Source: Anaerolineaceae bacterium (GTDB taxonomy: Bacteria > Chloroflexota > Anaerolineae > Anaerolineales > Anaerolineaceae). From it: 9,999 nt of DNA. Below the pieces are notes generated by a model. That model was not told the origin of the DNA, searched no databases, and was given only the letters and a program-made list of their open reading frames with translations. The number at the start of each line of letters is the position of its first letter. Position 1 is the first letter of the stretch. Shown in pieces: positions 1 to 4,785 of this stretch. The position numbers and the translations under genes were made by a program. Location of the stretch: NCBI GenBank assembly GCA_014860845.1, contig JACZIY010000636.1:1-9999 (forward strand). The letters are read 5' to 3'.

Positions 1-491
1 CGTTCGCTGGCTACAGCTAGTAAACCACCCATCACCGCCATGAATGTGCTGTAGAATACATGAATTAATCCACCTACTGCAATGGTCTGATTAAATAGGA
101 AGAACCTGACAGACTCTGAGGAGAGTTGGCTCAGGTAAGTACGTAAGTTTATTCCACGATTATCAAGCGCTCCTACGATCAGTGCATAGACCATCACCAA
201 AACACCTGCTACCAAACCAGCAATCACCGATCGACCAAGAACCTTTTTTATTGTCAGTGTTTCATGCTTATCCTGTCGGGATGCTCGCCAACCATTCCAT
301 ATTCCCAAGAAACCCAAAAAGATAAGGAAACTGCTGACCGAAGGAATTTGACCTACCCCTAAAGATTGTCCAAAAGCTTTTTGGATCAAACCAGAGAATA
401 CGACTGTGAAACCAATTAATGCGAAAAAAATTACAATGATTCCAAACACTAAACCACTCGCGGCGGATTTTTGAATTGATTGCCTGTTCAT
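1..491 (-). CDS. livM: LivM-like BCAA ABC transporter permease, N-terminal part only
   Basis: Only the first 163 codons are present; the gene runs off the left edge. The start is an ATG at 491-489 preceded by GGAGG with a 7-base spacer. The ATG overlaps the livH stop codon (ATGA), which suggests translational coupling. The visible part is membrane protein: hydrophobic segments near residues 13-36, 52-68, 88-108 and from about 140 onward. It contains none of the usual LivM core signature (the G-Y-A-G-Q/L-x-S/D-L-G-H stretch), which would lie further downstream. The call therefore rests on position directly after livH and on membrane character. I recall that Chloroflexota LivM proteins carry an N-terminal extension of this sort, roughly 150 residues ahead of the transport core. 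It would form the inner-membrane channel with LivH. It could also be a separate membrane protein fused to LivM. Confidence 0.72.
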   Translation of the reverse strand, partial: MNRQSIQKSAASGLVFGIIVIFFALIGFTVVFSGLIQKAFGQSLGVGQIPSVSSFLIFLGFLGIWNGWRASRQDKHETLTIKKVLGRSVIAGLVAGVLVMVYALIVGALDNRGINLRTYLSQLSSESVRFFLFNQTIAVGGLIHVFYSTFMAVMGGLLAVASE

Positions 492-1594
492 ACCTTCTCC
501 TCCGTAAGTGCTTCACCTAGGATTCCAGAGGGACGGAAAATCAATACCAGGATCAAAATGGTAAAAGCAAGAACGTCTTTCAACTGGAAATCTATCCCGA
601 GCACTGCGGGTCCAACCGACTCCACAATCCCCAGGAACATACCGCCTAACATAGCACCCGGTATGTTGCCAATCCCACCTAAAACCGCAGCAGTGAAGGC
701 TTTAATACCTGGTAAAAATCCAACAAAATAGTTAAACAACCCATTGTGAATACCCCACATTACCCCTGCTGCACCAGCCAGGGCGCCACTGATAACAAAT
801 GTACGGCTGATGATTTGATCAACATTGATACCCATTAAGGCTGCCGTTTTCTTATCCTGAGCAACCGCGCGCATCGCGCGACCTAATTTCGTACGTTGTA
901 CCAATAGATAAAGTCCTACCATTAAGATTGCAGATAAAATTAAAGAAAAAATCCCCGTATACGTTAGAACAACCGTACTGCCAGCAACTTCAAGATTCCA
1001 ACCGATTCCACGATCTAACACCACCGGGTTGATGTATTGGCGACGTTGTGGACCAAATAATAATTGACCAGCATTTTGCAGGAAAATGGAGGCACCAATC
1101 GCACTGATCAAAGGAACCAAACGAGGAGCACCTCGTAATGGCCGGTAAGCAATCTTCTCTAGGAATAGCCCTGAGAGTGCTGCAATCGTCATCCCAACTA
1201 AAAACGCAAGCAGAATAGCAACGACCGGATAGGCATTTAGAAACGATAACTGACTACCATCTGGTCCACTCACCTGGATGGCATTGAAAGCTTCAAACAC
1301 AAAATAGCCACCAAATGTGCCGATCATCATCACTTCACCATGTGCAAAATTGATCATGAACAAAATACCATATACCAATGTATAACCAATCGCAATCAGT
1401 GCGTACATTCCACCGATGATCAACCCAGAAACAGAAAGTCGCAGCCAGGTGTCTGCCCCGAACTGCGACTTTGCAGCAACATCCATTGCACGCACAATAA
1501 TAAGAGCAAGCAAAAGAAGCGCTGCAATAATTCGAATAATTCGGATACTATTCTGGGGCAATGTTAGCGGCTTTTTTTTCCGTGTAGCTTCCAT
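488..1594 (-). CDS. livH: LivH-like BCAA ABC transporter permease
   Basis: This 368-residue integral membrane protein is one of two permease subunits of a high-affinity branched-chain amino acid importer. The start is the ATG at 1594-1592 because GGAGG sits 4 bases upstream; an ATG 48 bases further upstream has no ribosome site. Family marks are clear. A GGMYALIAIGYTLVYGI stretch is followed by MINFAHGEVMMIG near residues 60-90. A YRPLRGAP segment follows, then the cytoplasmic coupling region with GINVDQIISRTFVISG, and AAVLGGIGNIPGAMLGG near the C-terminus. About eight or nine hydrophobic helices are visible. It is some 60 residues longer than E. coli LivH (308), mostly an N-terminal addition with one extra helix (RIIRIIAALLLLALIIV). 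It lies 109 bases downstream of livK and overlaps livM by 4 bases. Confidence 0.95.
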   Translation of the reverse strand: MEATRKKKPLTLPQNSIRIIRIIAALLLLALIIVRAMDVAAKSQFGADTWLRLSVSGLIIGGMYALIAIGYTLVYGILFMINFAHGEVMMIGTFGGYFVFEAFNAIQVSGPDGSQLSFLNAYPVVAILLAFLVGMTIAALSGLFLEKIAYRPLRGAPRLVPLISAIGASIFLQNAGQLLFGPQRRQYINPVVLDRGIGWNLEVAGSTVVLTYTGIFSLILSAILMVGLYLLVQRTKLGRAMRAVAQDKKTAALMGINVDQIISRTFVISGALAGAAGVMWGIHNGLFNYFVGFLPGIKAFTAAVLGGIGNIPGAMLGGMFLGIVESVGPAVLGIDFQLKDVLAFTILILVLIFRPSGILGEALTEEKV

Positions 1595-1647
1595 TAAGCC
1601 TCCATTTTGATTTAATATGAATTTTAAAAAGAATGATACCACAGGGT

Positions 1648-1680
1648 AACTGCGGAAAGAAATATTTTCTTTCCGCAGTT
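1648..1680 (-). other. Intercistronic stem-loop between livK and livH
   Basis: A perfect 15-bp inverted repeat (AACTGCGGAAAGAAA at 1648-1662, its complement at 1666-1680) has a 3-base loop. It lies 24 bases after the livK stop and 54 bases before the livH start. Read in the operon direction the stem is followed by ACCCTGTGG, so there is no U-tract and it should not be an efficient terminator there. The run of five Ts lies on the opposite side. The likely role is a 3' barrier protecting livK mRNA from exonuclease, giving more binding protein than permease. Partial termination is an alternative. Confidence 0.75.
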
Positions 1681-1703
1681 TTTCCCTTTAATAGAACAAT
1701 TTA

Positions 1704-2912
1704 TTAATTCTCAGCCTGCGCCCAATCACCATCTTTTACGATGTAGAATGTCGGGCCAGCCGTATTACATTCACCAACAGCATCACAACTGATATCACCG
1801 GTAATGCTGGTGAAGCCTTTGGTACCGCGTACTGCTGCAACGAGAGCACCTCGAGGTACATAGAGCGTACCATCGGAGCCTAAAACTGCTACTTCTTTCA
1901 CCTTCGCCATTAACACTGCAGCCGAGTCGTATCCACTCCAGGTATAGGGGGATAATGTTCCAGCGCCAACACCATAGGCTGCCAGGTAATCGGCATCAAA
2001 TTTCAGTTTTTCTGCTGATTCAGGAGGAATCAAGGAAGCCGCGTAAGCACCTTCACCATTCGCACCGGTTTTCTCAACAAATTCAGCGCCGAACGTACCA
2101 TCACAACCGAAGAAAACAGCATTTTCCAGACCACTTTGTTTCATGTTGTTGGCTAATACTACGCCTTCTGCAACATAGCCACCAAAGTAGACAGCTTCAG
2201 GAGCGTTAGCAGCCAGGGCTGATAATGTAGCGGTGTAATCGGTTTCACCTGGGGTGATTGCTTCGTATCCGACAACTTCTCCACCCAGTGCGGTGAACTC
2301 AGCGCGAACCACATCAGCCAATCCCTGTCCATAAGCGCCACCATCATGTAATACGGCAACCTTGCGGAAACCTAATTTCGAATAGAGGTAATCAGCCGCG
2401 AATTTACCCTGTACTGCATCGGTAAAGGCAACGCGATTGAAGACCTTTGAACCAAGGGTGGTCAATGGAGGGTTGGTAGCGGAAGGAGACATCATCGGGA
2501 TTCCGACTTTATCATAGACCGGGATGGCTGCTTCGGTTGCACCAGAGAAAATATGGCCAGCAACTGCCACAACAGTCGGATCTGTTGCGAGCTTGTTAGC
2601 GACAGCAGCGCCACCTTCAGGGGCACCCTGGTCATCCTGCGCAACGAGTTCGAATGCAAAACCTTCAACAGTGCCAGCATCTTTCACGGCAATGGCAGCA
2701 CCCTGGGAGATATCCACACCAAATGAGGCGTAATCACCGGTCATTGGAGCACCCATACCAATTTTCACTGTCTGGCCGGCTGGAATTTTGGCACAACCAA
2801 ATTCATCCGTGGCACAAACTTCTGGTTCTCCGCCAGCGGGGCTAGCACCATTACAACTTGCCAAAACCATGGCAAACACGACAAACACAAAAAACAATAC
2901 ACTTTTCTTCAT
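1704..2912 (-). CDS. livK: LivK-like BCAA-binding lipoprotein
   Basis: This 402-residue protein is the extracytoplasmic receptor of the importer (Peripla_BP_6 / type 1 periplasmic binding fold). It begins with a lipoprotein signal: KK, a hydrophobic stretch, then lipobox L17-A18-S19-C20, so Cys20 should be lipidated and anchor the mature protein outside the membrane. A short linker with two Cys follows (near residues 33 and 40). The binding domain then starts with VKIGMGAPMTGDYASFG. Other family hallmarks are VAGHIFSGATEAAIPVYDKVGIPMMSPSATNP, FNRVAFTDAVQGKFAADYLY, VLHDGGAYGQGLAD and PEAVYFGGY. The start ATG has AAAGGAG with a 6-base spacer. It is first in the operon, with an unusually long 5' leader carrying an apparent attenuator. 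Ligand specificity (Leu/Ile/Val or another amino acid or amide) cannot be read from the sequence. Confidence 0.95.
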   Translation of the reverse strand: MKKSVLFFVFVVFAMVLASCNGASPAGGEPEVCATDEFGCAKIPAGQTVKIGMGAPMTGDYASFGVDISQGAAIAVKDAGTVEGFAFELVAQDDQGAPEGGAAVANKLATDPTVVAVAGHIFSGATEAAIPVYDKVGIPMMSPSATNPPLTTLGSKVFNRVAFTDAVQGKFAADYLYSKLGFRKVAVLHDGGAYGQGLADVVRAEFTALGGEVVGYEAITPGETDYTATLSALAANAPEAVYFGGYVAEGVVLANNMKQSGLENAVFFGCDGTFGAEFVEKTGANGEGAYAASLIPPESAEKLKFDADYLAAYGVGAGTLSPYTWSGYDSAAVLMAKVKEVAVLGSDGTLYVPRGALVAAVRGTKGFTSITGDISCDAVGECNTAGPTFYIVKDGDWAQAEN

Positions 2913-2979
2913 TTCTTCTCCTTTGGCAATATTTAAGAAATTTCTACAATTTTGTAAACAACAATTTGAAATTTTAAAA

Positions 2980-3000
2980 TTAATAACTTTGAAATGGCAT
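2980..3000 (-). CDS. Possible six-codon mini-ORF behind a strong SD
   Basis: About 68 bases upstream of livK, past the leader terminator, lies an excellent Shine-Dalgarno (AAAGGAGG at 3009-3002). One base after it is an ATG that opens a 6-codon frame ending in TAA (MPFQSY). The SD-to-ATG spacing is far too short for normal initiation. In another frame an ATT at a better distance opens a 20-codon reading frame rich in Leu, Ile and Val, but ATT is a very rare start. Either way a good ribosome site without a real gene is present. It may be a uORF, a standby site or a relic. Confidence 0.2.
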   Translation of the reverse strand: MPFQSY

Positions 3001-3052
3001 GCCTCCTTTACGGAAGAGAATTGACTGGGATTATCCTTGGAATGTGCTTGTC

Positions 3053-3088
3053 AAAAAAAACCACCCTTTGGTTCTCGTTGGGTGGCTT
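3053..3088 (-). terminator. Intrinsic terminator in the livK leader (attenuator terminator)
   Basis: Reading toward livK, AAGCCACCC (3088-3080) pairs with GGGTGGTTT (3066-3058). That gives nine pairs, six of them in the CCACCC/GGGTGG core and one G-U, around a 13-base loop. An unbroken run of eight Ts (3060-3053) follows immediately. It lies about 160 bases after the promoter and 140 bases before the livK start, with only a short ORF in between. A terminator here makes sense as a conditional one controlling the operon. Confidence 0.88.
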
Positions 3089-3114
3089 CTTTGCTTCTAA
3101 TTTTGATTTTTAAC

Positions 3115-3234
3115 TTATCTGGTTTTAATGCTTTCCGCTCGCCCAACTTGTATTTGATCCTCCATCATAATATGGAGGAACCAATAAAGCATGATAATAA
3201 TAATAGCGAGGGATATGTTTAACATGACATTCAT
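3115..3234 (-). CDS. Ile-rich leader peptide of the liv operon (putative attenuator peptide)
   Basis: This 39-codon ORF starts about 16 bases after the predicted transcription start and ends in TAA 26 bases before the leader terminator. Residues 11-14 are four consecutive Ile codons (ATT ATT ATT ATC). In all, eight residues are Ile, four Leu and two Val, so 14 of 39 are branched-chain. In-frame starts are ATG at 3234 and ATG at 3225, with a GTG at 3237; none has a good Shine-Dalgarno, which is the main weakness. Regulatory leader peptides of ilv and leu operons in other bacteria have this build: a short ORF with clustered codons for the regulated amino acid ahead of a terminator. Here the regulated genes would be a BCAA importer. 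Residues 4-23 are also hydrophobic enough for one membrane helix with a charged tail, so a small membrane protein is the alternative. Confidence 0.65.
   Translation of the reverse strand: MNVMLNISLAIIIIMLYWFLHIMMEDQIQVGRAESIKTR
3154..3184 (-). promoter_or_regulatory. Leader hairpin overlapping the leader peptide ORF
   Basis: TCCTCCAT (3179-3172) and ATGGAGGA (3165-3158) form a perfect 8-bp stem with a 6-base loop. With one bulged T the stem extends through TTGG (3184-3181) and TCAA (3157-3154). It begins 8 bases after the last of the four Ile codons, so a ribosome stalled on those codons would cover its foot. It occupies the place of the 1:2 (pause) hairpin in classic attenuators. The right arm resembles a Shine-Dalgarno (GGAGG), which the stem would hide. 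Confidence 0.6.
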
Positions 3235-3256
3235 CACATTCGTTTAGGATTTTGTG

Positions 3257-3284
3257 ATTATACAGTGTTTTATTGATCTGTCAA
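3257..3284 (-). promoter_or_regulatory. Consensus sigma70 promoter of the liv operon
   Basis: TTGACA (3284-3279) and TATAAT (3262-3257) are both perfect matches to the sigma70 hexamers, separated by 16 bases. The start of transcription should be near 3250. Such a strong unregulated-looking promoter fits an operon controlled after initiation, by the terminator downstream. An AT-rich stretch lies just upstream and may act as an UP element. Confidence 0.88.
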
Positions 3285-3340
3285 CCCTTTAAAAATCTTT
3301 TTTTTGCCAATTGAGAAAATTTCAGCAAATTAATCACTTA

Positions 3341-3360
3341 ATGTAATAACAATATTACAT
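3341..3360. repeat. Inverted repeat upstream of the liv promoter
   Basis: ATGTAAT (3341-3347) and ATTACAT (3354-3360) form a perfect 7-bp inverted repeat with a 6-base spacer. It sits 57 bases upstream of the liv -35 box and 37 bases past the stop of the winged-helix regulator gene. It contains no G/C core and no adjacent T-run, so it is a poor terminator and a better candidate operator. The background here is AT-rich, so chance is possible. Confidence 0.4.
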
Positions 3361-3396
3361 AGTTGAACATATTCATATATTTAGTACAACTTGATG

Positions 3397-3726
3397 CTAC
3401 GATGAATCCGTTTGATCCAATAATAAACGTATTTTTTCCCGATAGGCCTTAAAAGCTTTACGACCATCTGGAGTCAGTTTGAGTGTGGTGCGGGGTCTTC
3501 GATCAACAAATTCTTTCTGAACCTCAATATAACCAGCTTCATCCAGTTTTTTCATATGGGATGATAAGTTGCCAAACGTCAATCCACTCTGCTGCATGAT
3601 GAAGAGAAAATCTGCACTTTCTACCAGATAAAGATTGGACATGATGATCAGTCGGGCTGATTCGTGGATCACTTTATCCACATCTTCTATATTAAACAAA
3701 TGGATATCTTTATGATGAGAAGACAT
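3397..3726 (-). CDS. Winged-helix transcriptional regulator (HTH_34-like, ArsR/MarR fold)
   Basis: This 109-residue protein is essentially one winged helix-turn-helix domain, the usual length for small one-domain regulators of the HTH_34 type (PF13601). Residues 18-31 (DKVIHESARLIIMS) match the IHxxxRLxIM opening of the family. Residues 39-66 (ADFLFIMQQSGLTFGNLSSHMKKLDEAGYI) form the HTH with its recognition helix, and residues 67-86 (VQKEFVDRRPRTTLKLTPDG) form the wing. No effector-binding domain and no metal-binding Cys cluster are visible. The ATG at 3726 has AGGGG 7 bases upstream. The gene follows the membrane protein gene by 72 bases on the same strand, so it probably regulates that gene or shares its promoter. 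I do not know its ligand. Confidence 0.88.
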   Translation of the reverse strand: MSSHHKDIHLFNIEDVDKVIHESARLIIMSNLYLVESADFLFIMQQSGLTFGNLSSHMKKLDEAGYIEVQKEFVDRRPRTTLKLTPDGRKAFKAYREKIRLLLDQTDSS

Positions 3727-3798
3727 GGTTTGCCCCTATTATTCTGACCAGATTGAATAATGACCGGATCCAACAAATCTGAATCTCTAAATTTTCAA

Positions 3799-4401
3799 TC
3801 ATTCTGTACCCTCCCCACTTTCTTCCGGAAGCATTATTTTTGGATTACGTTTCATAAAGTTTCTCATCACAATCATACCTGAGAGTAAAAATACCACACC
3901 TAAAATGGCCAGAACTACACCAACAGGTGCAACTCTTCCCACCGATGCAAACCCTATTAAATTGAAGGCTGCATACAAATACAGGCGCTGAAATTTAACA
4001 AACCAACCCACAAGGCAGAGAATGATCGCAATGATCAACCCAATCACCAGAAAAATGTTAACCGTTAACCAGCGGACAATATTATCACCAGAAGGATTAA
4101 TAATGCCTAAGAATACTATAAATCCTAAAACCAGGATATTAAACAAAAAATAAAGAACCATTAACCACATTCGTTGTGATTTCTTGAATTTTAATGAACC
4201 TATTCTAGGATCACTGACAGATCGTTTCAATGCTAAAGGCAAAGTGACGATAATTGGAAACAAATACCAGAAATTTTGATTGATTAACACCCCTAGTCCA
4301 AAAGACAGGTAGATCAACCCCAGGATGATATCCCAGACCCCATCCGAGAAGTAGGCTTGATAAATATTCTTTTTCAAAGCTTCTAAGTTTACATTGGCCA
4401 T
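3799..4401 (-). CDS. Membrane protein of unknown function, about six helices
   Basis: This 200-residue protein has hydrophobic segments near residues 23-40, 43-57, 78-101, 110-134, 139-152 and 157-178, with a charged C-terminal tail. The N-terminus is a short soluble stretch (LEALKKNIYQAYFSDGVWDIILG). A DPRIGSLKF loop after the second helix is the most motif-like part. I recall similar small membrane proteins with a DGxWD opening and a PRIG loop next to small winged-helix regulators in Chloroflexota, but cannot name the family. The ATG has a clear GGAGG 5 bases upstream. The gene has its own promoter candidate at 4470-4497 and is followed by the regulator gene. No catalytic or transport motif is seen. 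Confidence 0.88.
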   Translation of the reverse strand: MANVNLEALKKNIYQAYFSDGVWDIILGLIYLSFGLGVLINQNFWYLFPIIVTLPLALKRSVSDPRIGSLKFKKSQRMWLMVLYFLFNILVLGFIVFLGIINPSGDNIVRWLTVNIFLVIGLIIAIILCLVGWFVKFQRLYLYAAFNLIGFASVGRVAPVGVVLAILGVVFLLSGMIVMRNFMKRNPKIMLPEESGEGTE

Positions 4402-4419
4402 GACAACCTCCGATTTGCT

Positions 4420-4438
4420 ATTACAATATATTTGTTAT
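4420..4438. promoter_or_regulatory. Candidate operator in the 5' leader of the membrane-protein operon
   Basis: ATTACAA (4420-4426) and TTGTTAT (4432-4438) form an imperfect inverted repeat (5 of 7 pairs) around TATAT. It lies between the predicted promoter and the membrane protein start. It shares the ATAACAA element and ATTAC half-sites with the inverted repeat at 3341-3360. The downstream winged-helix regulator could bind both, but AT-rich sequence makes chance resemblance easy. Confidence 0.25.
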
Positions 4439-4469
4439 TCAGTGTACTTTGTGTTGCAAAGTTAATAAT

Positions 4470-4497
4470 ATAATATCAAATTTTCATTAAAAGTCAA
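4470..4497 (-). promoter_or_regulatory. Promoter for the membrane protein and regulator genes
   Basis: TTGACT (4497-4492) and TATTAT (4475-4470) are separated by 16 bases and match the sigma70 hexamers at 5 of 6 positions each. The predicted start near 4463 leaves a leader of about 60 bases. A small inverted repeat, CTTTG/CAAAG at 4447-4461, overlaps the region just after the start. The intergenic stretch 4402-4785 also holds a palindrome at 4521-4530 and a protease promoter candidate; nothing else is evident in it. Confidence 0.65.
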
Positions 4498-4520
4498 GTG
4501 GGAATTTGTAACCCGACAGA

Positions 4521-4530
4521 TTACCGGTAA
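4521..4530. repeat. 10-bp perfect palindrome in the divergent intergenic region
   Basis: TTACCGGTAA reads the same on both strands. It lies about 24 bases upstream of the -35 box of the minus-strand promoter and about 70 bases upstream of the plus-strand promoter candidate. It is the only GC-centred symmetric element in a very AT-rich spacer. It could be an operator; no second copy was noticed in the window. Confidence 0.3.
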
Positions 4531-4602
4531 GTTTTTTTCAGGTAAACAACTCATAATTGTCATATATTCCTTACAAAAACCATTAATAATCCAAATTAAC
4601 TA

Positions 4603-4630
4603 TTGCAATATTTTTTAAAATGAGTATAGT
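4603..4630 (+). promoter_or_regulatory. Promoter candidate for the secreted protease
   Basis: TTGCAA (4603-4608) and TATAGT (4625-4630) are separated by 16 bases. The -10 box matches 5 of 6 and the -35 box 4 of 6. This would give a leader of about 150 bases before the protease start. Other AT-rich -10-like words occur nearby, so the choice is uncertain. Confidence 0.45.
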
Positions 4631-4785
4631 ATCCATATTCTTGTGCATTTTTTTAATTTATTCACATAAAAAACAGAATAAATTGCCAAATTTCCATATC
4701 AATCCCCATAATGACAACAAAGCAATTAATGACTGACATGGTTTTTGTTTAAGTGCATCTGAAAATTAATTGGGAGGGTCTTGTC

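Noticed and set aside
1595..1642. Upstream livH start at 1642
   Set aside because: The ATG at 1594 has a GGAGG immediately upstream, while the earlier ATG has none and adds an unconserved 16-residue tail.
3053..3090. T-box riboswitch, suggested by an AGGGTGG word in the leader
   Set aside because: The AGGGTGG is directly followed by the T-run rather than by the ACCGCG part of the T-box, and I found no Stem I specifier or AG-bulge elements.
3037..3222. 61-codon plus-strand ORF opposite the liv leader
   Set aside because: It has no ribosome site, lies antisense to the promoter-leader-terminator region and has no recognisable domain.
4753..4785. Upstream GTG start for the protease
   Set aside because: No ribosome site precedes it, and the added residues would spoil the signal peptide that begins at the ATG at 4786.
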